From the NCBI RefSeq assembly GCF_001591545.1, contig NZ_BCVC01000008.1, positions 35,296 to 99,295 of the forward strand: DNA of 64,000 nt. Direction: 5' to 3'. Made by a program: the position numbers and the translations under genes. The notes under the pieces were generated by a model that did no database searches, was not told the origin of the DNA, and saw only the letters and a list, made by a program, of their open reading frames with translations. Shown here piece by piece: positions 50,161-59,617 of this stretch; position 1 is the first letter of the stretch; each line of letters begins with the position of its first letter. Source of the stretch: Lederbergia lenta NBRC 16444. GTDB lineage: Bacteria > Bacillota > Bacilli > Bacillales > Bacillaceae_C.

Positions 50161-51024
50161 ATGAAAGGTGACAAACTGTTTATATTTCTTTTTCTAACAC
50201 CAGCCTTTTTAATTGCAGGGGTATTTCTATACTATCCCTTTTTTGAAAATATTGTACAAAGTTTTTATAAGACCGATGGATTTTTTAACTCTACCTTTAC
50301 TGGACTAGATAACTATCGTAGGTTGTTGTCAGATGAAATAGCTAGAGGGGCAACTTTAAACTCACTACAATTAATGCTATATGTTGCGATCTTCCAGGTC
50401 GGGATCGCTTTAATTCTAGCTGTAATGGTAGATTCAATAAAACATGGTGCACGTTTTTTCAGAACGACATTTTTCTTTCCAGTCGTTATCTCAGGCGCAG
50501 CAATCGGCTTGTTGTTCACATTAATTTATAATTACCGGAATGGTTTGTTAAATGAAATTTTAGTAAGTCTTGGATTAGAACGTGTGTTATGGCTAACGGA
50601 ACAGTCTTCCCTATATATGGTTGCAATTCCCACTATATGGAGCTACGTAGGGTTTTACTTCGTTATTTTTTTAACAGCGATTGGTAAGATCCCAGATGAT
50701 TTTTATGAAGCTGCTACACTTGAAGGCATTACAGGTTTTCAAAAATTAACTAAGATTACAATTCCGCTCATAGTGGGTGATATAAAAACATGTTTGATTT
50801 TGGCGATCACAGGATCACTAAAAATATTTGAGCTTGTATATATCATTACAAGAGGAGGTCCTGCGAGATCTTCGGAAGTGTTAGGTACCTATATGTATCA
50901 AAAGGCATTTGTGGATTCAAATGTTGGTTACGGGGCAACGTTAGCAGTTCTTATGGTAGTTATTGGTCTATTGCTAGCGTTTGTTACGAATAAACTATTA
51001 AAGTCTGAAGAAGTCACATACTAA
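50161..51024 (+). CDS. ABC sugar importer permease, MalF type
   Basis: A 287-residue membrane protein with six hydrophobic segments. The EAA coupling loop reads YEAATLEGITGFQKLTKITI. Forms a heterodimer with the next permease. No ATPase gene is in the operon, so a shared MsmX-type ATPase from elsewhere is inferred. Site AGAAGGAG precedes the ATG. Confidence 0.93.
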   Translation: MKGDKLFIFLFLTPAFLIAGVFLYYPFFENIVQSFYKTDGFFNSTFTGLDNYRRLLSDEIARGATLNSLQLMLYVAIFQVGIALILAVMVDSIKHGARFFRTTFFFPVVISGAAIGLLFTLIYNYRNGLLNEILVSLGLERVLWLTEQSSLYMVAIPTIWSYVGFYFVIFLTAIGKIPDDFYEAATLEGITGFQKLTKITIPLIVGDIKTCLILAITGSLKIFELVYIITRGGPARSSEVLGTYMYQKAFVDSNVGYGATLAVLMVVIGLLLAFVTNKLLKSEEVTY

Positions 51025-51046
51025 GTAAAAAGAGCGGTGAAAAGCT

Positions 51047-51946
51047 TTGAATGAAAACTTGAACATGAATAAGAAGATGAACCAACTTACTTATTGGGAG
51101 AAATTTCAGGAGAAATACTTAATCAAATCTAAATTCGGAAAATTATTTGTTTACATTCTATTATCAATATGGGCAGTATCAACTATTTTCCCTTTACTAT
51201 GGGTTATTCTTAACTCCTTTAAACAATCTAGGGAGATCATAAATAACACTTTTGGTATACCAGCTGATCCCACATTTCAGAATTATATTAATGCCTTTAA
51301 TACAGTTAATATAGGTAAGAGTTACTTAAATAGTATTATAATTTCGGGGTCAGTAGTATTTTTAGTACTATTTTTTGGCGGATTAGCATCTTTTGTTATG
51401 GCTAGAATGAATTTTAAATTAAGAGCATTTCTCCAAACTATTTTAATAGCTAGTTTACTGATCCCAGCATTTGCTACCATTGTTCCTGTTTACAGAATGA
51501 TGATTGACTTTGGTTTAGTTAATACATATTTGGGATTAATTATTCCACAGACTGCTGGAAATTTACCATTTGCTATTCTCGTGATTAGTGGATACATGGC
51601 TACCATACCTAGAGAATTGGAAGAAGCATCTGTAATAGATGGATGTAATCGCTGGCAGATGTTTTTCAAGGTGTTTTTGCCAATATCGTTACCGGCATTC
51701 GGTACAGTAGCAACATTTGTATTTCTATGGTCATATAATGATTTGTTCTCATCGCTAGTATTTGTAGAGCATGAAAGTGTGCGTCCAATAGTAGTATTAC
51801 TATCCTATGTAAGCTCACAGTACGGTACAGATTATGGCTTAATGACGGCTGCGATTACAATGACAGTAATCCCTGTTGTTATATTTTATTTATTTGCTCA
51901 AAACACATTTGAAAAAGGGGCAACTGCTGGATCTGTTAAAGGGTGA
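51047..51946 (+). CDS. ABC sugar importer permease, MalG type
   Basis: A 299-residue membrane protein with six hydrophobic segments; the EAA loop reads LEEASVIDGCNRWQMFFKVF. Starts with TTG (MNENLNMNKKMNQ) 22 bases after the first permease. Second half of the importer's membrane core. Confidence 0.92.
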   Translation: MNENLNMNKKMNQLTYWEKFQEKYLIKSKFGKLFVYILLSIWAVSTIFPLLWVILNSFKQSREIINNTFGIPADPTFQNYINAFNTVNIGKSYLNSIIISGSVVFLVLFFGGLASFVMARMNFKLRAFLQTILIASLLIPAFATIVPVYRMMIDFGLVNTYLGLIIPQTAGNLPFAILVISGYMATIPRELEEASVIDGCNRWQMFFKVFLPISLPAFGTVATFVFLWSYNDLFSSLVFVEHESVRPIVVLLSYVSSQYGTDYGLMTAAITMTVIPVVIFYLFAQNTFEKGATAGSVKG

Positions 51947-51987
51947 ATTAATTAGTAAAAATTCATGTTTAAAGGGGACAGGTTAAA

Positions 51988-53895
51988 TTGAATATTACAT
52001 TTACAGGTGAATTTTCTCCATTAATTAAAAGTGTAGAAGAGTATCAAAAGGAATTAGGGTTTACTATTTCAAAAGATGGTATTCCGATAACAGTAGAACA
52101 GCAGGATGAGATAGGTTTAGATGTTTCATTAGAAGCAGGAGAAGGTAAAATTATCTATAGTGAAAAGGTTCACTTTTTTAGAGCATTTGGTTTGCTATTA
52201 GAGCATTTGCAGAAAAAGAAGGCTTCATTTCACTTGAAAGAAGAGCCGCAATTTTCATCAGTTGGTCCTATGTTTGACCTATCAAGAAATGCGGTAATGA
52301 ACATTGATAGTTTTAAAGGGATTATACGAAAGCTTGCCCTTATGGGTTTCAACTCTACCATGCTTTATATGGAAGATACGTTTGAAATGAAGAGTGAACC
52401 ATATTTTGGTTATATGCGTGGAAGATACTCTCAAGAGGAACTAAAGGATCTTGATGATTATGCTGATCAGTATGGGATAGAACTAATTCCGTGTATTCAA
52501 ACTTTAGCCCATTTAGAGGAATTTTTGAAATGGAGTGCTGTGTCCCATTACAAAGATACAAGAGGGGCCTTGCTATTAGAAAGCGAAAAAACATATACAT
52601 TTATTGAAAATATGATTGCTTCTGCATCCGCTCCGTTTCGAAGTAATAGAATACATATTGGTATGGATGAAGCAGAAGAGGTTGGCCGAGGGATTTATTT
52701 AAATAAAAATGGATATAAGCCACGTTTTGAGCTAATGTCAGAACACCTAGGGAGAGTTCTGGACATAACCGAAAAGCAAGGATTAGAAGTAATGATGTGG
52801 AGCGATATGTTTCTTAAACTAGCATCCACCACAGGTGACCAATATAGCGCCGAAACGGAAATACCGGATTATATTATTGAGAACACACCTAAAAATGTTC
52901 AATTAATGTATTGGAGATACAATGAAACAAATAAAGATCATTATACGGAGATTCTCCGTAAGCATAAAGCATTTGGAAGGACTCCTGCTTTTGCTGGTGG
53001 TATTTGGGTCTGGAATACATTTGCAACCAATTATGGTTTATCGTTAAATGCAAGTGATGCAGCCTTGGCAGCCTGCAAGGAAGAAGGAGTACAAGATGTT
53101 TTTGTGACCCTTTGGGGTGATGATGGATATGAGAATAATTTCTATTCTGCTTTATTAGGACTACAAATGTATGCAGAGCATGCCTATTCGAAGGAATTAA
53201 ATAAAGATAAGTTGCGGGACAGAGTCAAATTCTGTACAGGTATTGATGAAGAAACATATTTATTGCTTAATGAACTTGATGATACGCCTGGGGTAGAGTC
53301 AGGGAATAAGGATCAAACTAATCCCTCCAAATTTCTTCTGTGGCAGGATATTTTGTTAGGCTTATTTGATAAGCATATAGAAGGCTTGGATTTAAAAACG
53401 CATTATGAACGATTAGAAGATAAGATAAAAGAAAAAAGAAATCCTGATCATGCATTAGATTATATTTTTGAGGTGCCTGAAAAGCTGTCAGCAGTGTTAG
53501 CACTAAAGGCAGGGGTTGGTGTAAAATTAAAACAAGCGTATGATAATCAAGATATCGAAGAATTAAAAAATATAACAGGAGTAGAATTACCTGAGATTGC
53601 GAAGAGAGTGGAGGCATTGCGCCACGCACATCGAAATCAATGGTTTAAGATGAATAAACCTTTTGGATGGGAAGTCATCGATATTCGTTATGGAGGCTTA
53701 TTATCACGTATCGATACTGCCATACATAGAGTGAGTGACTTTATTGAGCAGCGCGTTAAAAGTATTGAAGAACTGGAGCAGAAACGTTTATACTTTACTC
53801 AAGACACCGCCGAGTCAACCGGTCTAGGATGGTGTAGTTACTATTACCGTATTGCTTCACCAAACGTATTCTTCCATGTGTTACCAATTTATTAA
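51988..53895 (+). CDS. GH20-type beta-N-acetylhexosaminidase, cytoplasmic
   Basis: A 635-residue glycoside hydrolase. The catalytic Asp-Glu pair of GH20 enzymes is D227-E228 in HIGMDE (223-228), within a TIM barrel spanning about 90-420; a GH20b-like N-terminal domain precedes it and a long helical part follows. No signal peptide, so it should cut imported chito-oligosaccharides or muropeptide-derived disaccharides in the cytosol. Starts TTG behind AAAGGGGACAGG. Third step after the importer genes. Confidence 0.87.
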   Translation: MNITFTGEFSPLIKSVEEYQKELGFTISKDGIPITVEQQDEIGLDVSLEAGEGKIIYSEKVHFFRAFGLLLEHLQKKKASFHLKEEPQFSSVGPMFDLSRNAVMNIDSFKGIIRKLALMGFNSTMLYMEDTFEMKSEPYFGYMRGRYSQEELKDLDDYADQYGIELIPCIQTLAHLEEFLKWSAVSHYKDTRGALLLESEKTYTFIENMIASASAPFRSNRIHIGMDEAEEVGRGIYLNKNGYKPRFELMSEHLGRVLDITEKQGLEVMMWSDMFLKLASTTGDQYSAETEIPDYIIENTPKNVQLMYWRYNETNKDHYTEILRKHKAFGRTPAFAGGIWVWNTFATNYGLSLNASDAALAACKEEGVQDVFVTLWGDDGYENNFYSALLGLQMYAEHAYSKELNKDKLRDRVKFCTGIDEETYLLLNELDDTPGVESGNKDQTNPSKFLLWQDILLGLFDKHIEGLDLKTHYERLEDKIKEKRNPDHALDYIFEVPEKLSAVLALKAGVGVKLKQAYDNQDIEELKNITGVELPEIAKRVEALRHAHRNQWFKMNKPFGWEVIDIRYGGLLSRIDTAIHRVSDFIEQRVKSIEELEQKRLYFTQDTAESTGLGWCSYYYRIASPNVFFHVLPIY

Positions 53896-53933
53896 TCTAC
53901 AATTAATAGGTTTTTAGAAAGGGATTAATATAT

Positions 53934-54986
53934 ATGACAATGAATCAATATGATGTGTTTGTTGGAAGTTATGGAAAAGCAACAGAGGAATCGATACATT
54001 GGCTCCGCTTTAATGCAGCGGACGGGAAACTAAGCAAAGTTGCCTCCATATCAGGTGTAGAGAATCCTTCCTTTGTTACATTGAATCATACGCAAAATCG
54101 TCTGTATTCAGTTAGTGAAGTAGAAAATGGTAAAATTGTTAGTTTTGATATAGATTATGTGACTGGGAAATTGACAGAACTAAATAGACAGTCAACAAAG
54201 GGAAGCTCACCATGCTTTGTAGAAGTACATGAAAGTGATCAATATATATTCACCGCTAATTATGGTGGGGAGAATATAACCGTTCATCCTTTAGGGCTGA
54301 GCGGTCACATTGATCCTGTGAGTGAAATAAAGGTTCATTCCAACAGAGGAGCGGAGGTAAATGCAACTTCGCATCCCCACTGTATTAGAAATGTACCTAA
54401 TACTAATGTGTACACTGTGGCTGATCTAGGGTTAAATCGTTTGTTTTTATATGAATTTAATGAGGCATCAAGTGAATTAGTGCTAATTAATGAAGTGGAG
54501 GTTCCGGTTAATTCTGGCCCTAGACATATATCATTCCACCCACATTTACACCGGCTATATATTGTTAATGAATTGAACTCTACTATTTTGGTATATTCAT
54601 ATGATGGAAAGGTAGAGAATTTAAAATGGTTGCAAACAATAGATACGATTCCTTGGAATTATGAGGGATCAAATTATTGTGCGGATATTCATGTTTCTCC
54701 TTCTGGTTCTTATTTATATGCTTCTAATCGAGGACATCATTCGATTACAGCATATAAAATATTGGAAGATGGAAAGTTAGATTGTCTAGAGCAAACTTCA
54801 ACTCTAGGGGAGTGGCCGCGTAATTTTGCTATTGTTCCAGATGAAAGATATATACTTGTAGCAAATGAACATACAAATTCTATTGTTGTGATGCAGATAA
54901 GGGAAAATGGAAGTCTGCAAGAAACAGAACAAATATATTCTGTAAGTAAACCCGTATGTTTACAAATTTTGCGAAGAAAAGAATAG
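53934..54986 (+). CDS. Lactonase family seven-bladed beta-propeller protein (Pgl-like)
   Basis: A 350-residue cytoplasmic protein related to 6-phosphogluconolactonases of the YbhE/YkgB group. Repeating blade motifs are visible, such as NPSFVTLNHTQNRLYSVSE, SGPRHISFHPHLHRLYIVNE and WPRNFAIVPDERYILVANE. Within a sugar operon it may hydrolyse a sugar lactone, or it may act as a binding scaffold; activity is not established. Last gene before a strong terminator. Confidence 0.85.
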   Translation: MTMNQYDVFVGSYGKATEESIHWLRFNAADGKLSKVASISGVENPSFVTLNHTQNRLYSVSEVENGKIVSFDIDYVTGKLTELNRQSTKGSSPCFVEVHESDQYIFTANYGGENITVHPLGLSGHIDPVSEIKVHSNRGAEVNATSHPHCIRNVPNTNVYTVADLGLNRLFLYEFNEASSELVLINEVEVPVNSGPRHISFHPHLHRLYIVNELNSTILVYSYDGKVENLKWLQTIDTIPWNYEGSNYCADIHVSPSGSYLYASNRGHHSITAYKILEDGKLDCLEQTSTLGEWPRNFAIVPDERYILVANEHTNSIVVMQIRENGSLQETEQIYSVSKPVCLQILRRKE

Positions 54987-54992
54987 ATTGCC

Positions 54993-55041
54993 CATAACAA
55001 AAGGAAGTGGATTAGGAATCAGTCCACTTCCTTTTGTTATG
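54993..55041. terminator. Strong bidirectional terminator
   Basis: A 19-bp perfect stem: CATAACAAAAGGAAGTGGA (54993-55011) with its complement at 55023-55041. T-rich on the plus strand and A-rich on the 5' arm, so it can serve both the lactonase gene and the oppositely oriented membrane-protein gene. Confidence 0.8.
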
Positions 55042-55135
55042 AGCAATAAGAAATAATCAAGCTTTTTTCTTATCAAATTTATCTTTAGCCAAGGCATATG
55101 ATGCTTTAAGCTATAGTATTAACATACAGCGCCTT

Positions 55136-56128
55136 TTAAGCAAAGCGATAATAAACTAAGACAAATGTTGAAATAACCAAAAGAAAGTTACAGAAGATAA
55201 ATATACATTGCTCTGTTACAGTCTGGCATCTTTTAAGAGATGTTTTATAAAGTGGTTTTCCTTCAAGAATAAAAGTAATTAGTATGACATGGATCATAAA
55301 ATGGCCAATAAATTCTGCATATCCGAAAAGCATGGTTGTTAGGATTAAGATTATTGTAAAAATAATTCCCAATGAGCGGTTTAAAATTCCAGCAATCCAT
55401 GAATAACCAATAATAAATTCGATGAAAGCAGCCATAACGATGAATATAGTTGGTTCAAAACCGAAGGTAGGAACATTATATGCCTCGATAATGTTGACTG
55501 TCATATTGGGGTATACCCACTTTTCTACAGCTACCCAACATAACGATATTCCGGTTATAATATACAAAAGTGGAAAGCCTGCTTTTTCCCATCTTGTTTT
55601 GATCAATAAGAAAAATAGAATTAGAGCGAAATAAAAGGAGTAATCCAACATATGGAAAAGTCCATTCTCTATTATATATTGAATGAATAAACATAGTAAG
55701 ATAAGGGAGCTAGCTTTCGTCGCATAGTGGGATGGTATGAGTAAACAAATAATTGCGATCCAAATTAAAATGATAGAGAATGATTGCTGTAGATGGAATT
55801 CAGGGGCGAACAATGTCCCGTTTGTGACTTGAATGATTAAAGCTAATGCTGTTCCATATCTTAATAAGGATTGCGAATGTTTAAAGTTAGAATACTTTTG
55901 TTCCCATAATTTAATTCTAGCTGAATCTTCAGTTTTACGTATCAATATCGTTAAAAGTGCTAGGAAAATCGCGGTTAAGAAGGTTAGTATAATAAATAAA
56001 GGAGAAAGGATCGTATCAAGCGTTTCTTTTTCCGGATTCACCTTTGTAAACCATTTGACATGTGCATTTGCGAAGAGCGGGGAAGTCAGTAATCCAAACA
56101 CAAACAGTGAGATAAAAAACCTTTTCAT
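55136..56128 (-). CDS. Polytopic membrane protein with a putative mature N-terminal His
   Basis: A 330-residue membrane protein starting at the ATG at 56128 behind AAAGGAG; an in-frame ATG 14 codons upstream is not supported. A signal-like segment ends FANA at residue 22, so cleavage would leave His23 (HVKWF) as the first residue outside. About eight to nine further hydrophobic segments follow, with a DoxX-like look. It lies 145 bases downstream of an AA10 gene on the same strand, whose mature protein also begins with His. A role in copper handling is a hypothesis only; I do not recognise the family firmly. Confidence 0.6.
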   Translation of the reverse strand: MKRFFISLFVFGLLTSPLFANAHVKWFTKVNPEKETLDTILSPLFIILTFLTAIFLALLTILIRKTEDSARIKLWEQKYSNFKHSQSLLRYGTALALIIQVTNGTLFAPEFHLQQSFSIILIWIAIICLLIPSHYATKASSLILLCLFIQYIIENGLFHMLDYSFYFALILFFLLIKTRWEKAGFPLLYIITGISLCWVAVEKWVYPNMTVNIIEAYNVPTFGFEPTIFIVMAAFIEFIIGYSWIAGILNRSLGIIFTIILILTTMLFGYAEFIGHFMIHVILITFILEGKPLYKTSLKRCQTVTEQCIFIFCNFLLVISTFVLVYYRFA

Positions 56129-56273
56129 GTCTTGCTCCTTTGCTATTCCGATATATCTTAAATTCATCAAATTTTAGTTCAATTGTTTTTGAAAATGAGA
56201 TATTAATATAATAGGGCAACCCCTACTAAAATAGTAAGGGCAAGCCACTATTGTGAATTTTATAACTAGTTGA

Positions 56274-57248
56274 CTATACTGCTAACCATGCGCTGTTAGA
56301 ACCAGGTTGATCACCTTGAGTCCACCACAGTGCTTGATAAAGGATGCCGTTATAAATCACCTTATCACCGCCCAAGTATGCTTTACTAGCGTCCCAAGTA
56401 TTAACTGGATTGTCATTTTCCTCTCCATTATCGTCATCATTATTAACTAGTTTCCAAACAGACGACTCTCCTGGAACTTCGTTTTGAGTCCACCATTGTG
56501 CCTCGTAAGTAGAACCGTTATAGCTCACTTTATTACCCTTTAAGTAAACTGCAGCTGCATCCCATGCAGGAACAGTATTGTCATTATCTTCGCCCTCTCC
56601 AGGCTCACTAGGGATTTCTGGTTCTTTGGGTTCTTCCGGCTCAACAAAGTCACCATCGAAATTAGCATCAATTACGTTATAGAAAGCATTGGCCGTATCA
56701 TACACTTCCCAATATGCTAAAATTACATGATATCCAGTACGCTCTGGAACTACACAATCATGGCTGACTTGAAAAGGAGGGCGCTTCCCACCATCATCAA
56801 TTGTACAGAATAGTTCAAGATCTGAGCGTTTCAATGGAGAATTTGGATCCCAATTTTCTTTTGTAATATAGTATTGCCATTTATCTGTTGCATGAGCAGC
56901 TGTTAAATTCCAGCTAAAAGTATTTGCACCACTTGTCATTGGAACCTTTGCCCAACGATTAGTTGATTGTTCATCTAGTTTAGGAAAAACACCGCCTGCA
57001 CTAGCTATTTGCCCATCAGCAGGTCCTGCGTTAGGAAAATTACCTGGAGCTTCTAAACTTTGTGGTTCATAAACTACTGCTCCGCAATCCTTGTTTACTC
57101 CTTGTTTACAAAGTAAAGCTCTGCTCGCTGGGGAATCTACATATCCGTGGGCAGAAGCTTTACCAACAAATGCCATTGTCAGCGCTAACATAATAAGTGT
57201 ACCAATTACAATAAATATAGGTTTTATATTTATAGAACGAATCTCCAT
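56274..57248 (-). CDS. AA10 lytic polysaccharide monooxygenase with two CBM5/12 modules
   Basis: Secreted copper enzyme that oxidatively cleaves chitin. In the 324-residue precursor the signal peptide ends ASA and His34 becomes the mature N-terminus. The copper brace is His34 and His119, with D184 and F189 in DTANAF matching the axial region of Serratia CBP21. An acidic Pro/Glu linker (about 200-228) leads to two carbohydrate-binding modules of the CBM5/12 type, marked by QWWTQ and LWWTQ. Site GGGAGAG precedes the ATG. Chitin is the likely substrate. Confidence 0.94.
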   Translation of the reverse strand: MEIRSINIKPIFIVIGTLIMLALTMAFVGKASAHGYVDSPASRALLCKQGVNKDCGAVVYEPQSLEAPGNFPNAGPADGQIASAGGVFPKLDEQSTNRWAKVPMTSGANTFSWNLTAAHATDKWQYYITKENWDPNSPLKRSDLELFCTIDDGGKRPPFQVSHDCVVPERTGYHVILAYWEVYDTANAFYNVIDANFDGDFVEPEEPKEPEIPSEPGEGEDNDNTVPAWDAAAVYLKGNKVSYNGSTYEAQWWTQNEVPGESSVWKLVNNDDDNGEENDNPVNTWDASKAYLGGDKVIYNGILYQALWWTQGDQPGSNSAWLAV

Positions 57249-57565
57249 TTCAACTCTCCCTTTATAAATTTATTTTATAGTGAATAGGTTTGAATATTTA
57301 TAGAGTACTGGATGTCTATACCTCCCTTCTCGCAGTTTTATTCAATCTCTATTCTCTTCAAGATAAACATACAAGAAAATAATTAGCAACAATATTTCTG
57401 AAGATTTAATAAATTGGGTAAAAGGGCTTGGTTATTTTTACTTATTAATTGAGGTGACTATTGGCATGTTTAGTAATAAAGTAATCTCATTAGATGAATA
57501 ATGAAGAAGAAATCTTGGGTTTAAATCGTCATTAATAAATTATAAATGTAAATTTTAAAAATGTA

Positions 57566-57594
57566 TTGAATATTCTTATGATAATTGGTATAGT
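57566..57594 (+). promoter_or_regulatory. Putative promoter of the second importer operon
   Basis: TTGAAT at 57566-57571 and TATAGT at 57589-57594 with a 17-base spacer. The -10 overlaps the operator-like site 2. Confidence 0.6.
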
Positions 57595-57603
57595 TATCTC
57601 GAC
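57588..57603 (+). promoter_or_regulatory. Operator-like site 2
   Basis: GTATAG-TTAT-CTCGAC; the left half is identical to site 1 and the right half matches at four of six positions of CTATAC. The AATTGGTATA just upstream is shared with the promoter region of site 1, reinforcing the relation. Confidence 0.4.
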
Positions 57604-57631
57604 AACGAGAGGAACTTAAGACTGGAAGTGC

Positions 57632-57645
57632 TGATAGCGATTACA
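57632..57645 (+). promoter_or_regulatory. Candidate CcpA cre site
   Basis: TGATAGCGATTACA matches the cre consensus TGWAANCGNTNWCA at all but one position. It lies in the 5' untranslated region between the promoter and the first permease gene, where CcpA would act as a roadblock under glucose. Confidence 0.5.
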
Positions 57646-57665
57646 AAGGGAAGGAGGGGGAATAT

Positions 57666-58628
57666 TTGCCACAACTAAAAGCAGAAAAGACATTGAGTCC
57701 TATATTAGAGAAAAAGAAGAAAAAACTCTTTACACGTATTTTTAAACAGTGGGAACTTCAGATGATGGTTATCCCGGGATTGTTATTTATTTTAGTTTTT
57801 AACTACTTTCCTATGTATGGTGTATTGATGGCCTTCCAAGACTTTAATATTTTTAAAGGGATGTCAGATAGTGAATGGGTAGGTATTAAGCATTTTGTAA
57901 TGTTTTTTAATGATTCTCGATTCTTTGAAATTATGAGAAACACAATCGCTATAAGTGGTTTAAAAATATTAATTGGCTTTCCGGCACCTATCATTCTAGC
58001 TTTAATGCTGAATGAGGTCAGAAACATGATGTTTAAACGAACAGTACAAACAATTACCTATTTACCACACTTTTTGTCTTGGGTTATTGTTGCAGGGTTT
58101 GCAACATCTATATTAGCGACGGAGAGTGGTAGCTTAAATATTCTATTGGAGAAAATAGGATTAATAAATGAGCCTATTAACTTCTTATCAATTCCGGAGT
58201 ATTTTTGGACTATTCTAATATCCACAAATTTGTGGAAATCAATTGGATTTGCTTCGATTGTTTATATCGCGGCTATTTCTGGGGTAGATCCACAATTGTA
58301 TGAGGCTGCAGCGTTAGATGGGGCGAGTAAATTAAAACAGATTTTCTTAATTACGATTCCATCTATTATGCCGATTATTGTGATCTTCTTGATTTTGGAG
58401 ATAGGTAACCTACTGAATGCTGGATTTGAAGATCTTTTATTATTAGGTTCTAACGCAGTGCTAAGACCTGTGTCAGATGTTATTGATACATATGTTTATC
58501 GAGTAGGTATTAGTAATTCGTTATATTCATATGCGACAGCAATCGGACTATTTAAGGCAGTGATCAGTGTTGGATTACTTACAATAGCCAACCAGATTGC
58601 TCGGAGAAGTGATAACAGCCTATGGTAA
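57666..58628 (+). CDS. ABC oligosaccharide importer permease, LplB type
   Basis: A 320-residue membrane protein with a basic N-terminal extension and six hydrophobic segments; the EAA loop reads YEAAALDGASKLKQIFLITI. LplB-type sequence (WELQMMVIPGLLFILVFNYF near the start). Starts TTG behind AAGGAGGGGG. First gene of the second importer operon, again without an ATPase. Confidence 0.92.
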   Translation: MPQLKAEKTLSPILEKKKKKLFTRIFKQWELQMMVIPGLLFILVFNYFPMYGVLMAFQDFNIFKGMSDSEWVGIKHFVMFFNDSRFFEIMRNTIAISGLKILIGFPAPIILALMLNEVRNMMFKRTVQTITYLPHFLSWVIVAGFATSILATESGSLNILLEKIGLINEPINFLSIPEYFWTILISTNLWKSIGFASIVYIAAISGVDPQLYEAAALDGASKLKQIFLITIPSIMPIIVIFLILEIGNLLNAGFEDLLLLGSNAVLRPVSDVIDTYVYRVGISNSLYSYATAIGLFKAVISVGLLTIANQIARRSDNSLW

Positions 58629-58656
58629 GTGCTAAGAGGAATTGGGGTGAGACACG

Positions 58657-59553
58657 TTGTTAAAGTTAAGTTTTGGCGATAAAGTGATGTCGATAATTAT
58701 ACATGTGCTGCTATTACTTTTGGCCTTTGTAACATTTTATCCATTTTGGAATTCTCTTGTTATATCCTTTAACAGTGGACAAGACACAATGCTAGGAGGT
58801 ATCACCTTTTGGCCACGGGAATTTACGCTTGCAAACTATGAGCTTGTTTTTAAGGATAAAAGACTTGTTAATGCCTTCGTTATTTCAATATTAAGAACTG
58901 GAATTGGTACCGTTCTATCAGTTCTAGCTACAGCTCTTTTAGCTTATGGGTTATCAAAAAAGGAACTGATTGGCCGTAAATATTATATGATATTTTGTTT
59001 AATTACAATGTTTTTTAGTGGAGGTTTAATACCGACATTCTTATTAGTACGTGGGCTTGGTTTAATGGATTCATTTTGGGTAATGATTATTCCTACACTC
59101 ATAATGGTTTGGAATATGATTATTTTTAGAACATTTTTTCAACAATTACCTGCAGGTCTAGAAGAGTCTGCAAAAATGGATGGTTGTGGTTATTGGTCTA
59201 CCTTCTTTAGAATTGTACTTCCGCTTTCTGGACCTGTTATTGCAACTTTATCTTTATTTACTGCTGTTTATCATTGGAACGACTGGTTTTTTCCAAGTAT
59301 TTATATAACTTCTGAAAATTTAATACCAATTCAAACCTTGTTACAAAAAGTATTAAAGGCCAATACGGTAAGCCAATCAATGAGCCAAATTGATGCGGGA
59401 GCTGCTGCTCATATGGCGAAACTTACAACGGTAACCGGAAAATCACTATCGATGGCTATTATGGTAGTTGCTACACTACCTATTATTATGGTTTATCCAT
59501 TTGTACAGAAGTATTTTGTAAAAGGTGTATTAATTGGATCATTGAAAGAGTAG
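58657..59553 (+). CDS. ABC oligosaccharide importer permease, YtcP type
   Basis: A 298-residue membrane protein with six hydrophobic segments and EAA loop LEESAKMDGCGYWSTFFRIV. Resembles YtcP/LplC, partner of LplB-type permeases. Starts TTG (MLKLSFGDKVMS) behind GGGGTGAG, 28 bases after the first permease gene. Confidence 0.91.
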   Translation: MLKLSFGDKVMSIIIHVLLLLLAFVTFYPFWNSLVISFNSGQDTMLGGITFWPREFTLANYELVFKDKRLVNAFVISILRTGIGTVLSVLATALLAYGLSKKELIGRKYYMIFCLITMFFSGGLIPTFLLVRGLGLMDSFWVMIIPTLIMVWNMIIFRTFFQQLPAGLEESAKMDGCGYWSTFFRIVLPLSGPVIATLSLFTAVYHWNDWFFPSIYITSENLIPIQTLLQKVLKANTVSQSMSQIDAGAAAHMAKLTTVTGKSLSMAIMVVATLPIIMVYPFVQKYFVKGVLIGSLKE

Positions 59554-59617
59554 GCCTAACTATGATTTAAAGTGAAAGCTTTAAATATATAACTCTATAT
59601 AAGAGGGGGAAGGGAAA

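Larger units (their letters stand above)
57249..57665. other. Divergent control region between the LPMO and the second importer
   Basis: 417 bases without a gene. It contains the promoter, operator-like site and cre-like site of the importer operon (57566-57645). No clear promoter for the LPMO gene was recognised. Confidence 0.55.

Noticed and set aside
59570..59590. GTGAAAGCTTTAA upstream of the second binding protein as a cre site
   Set aside because: Lacks the central CG of the cre consensus.
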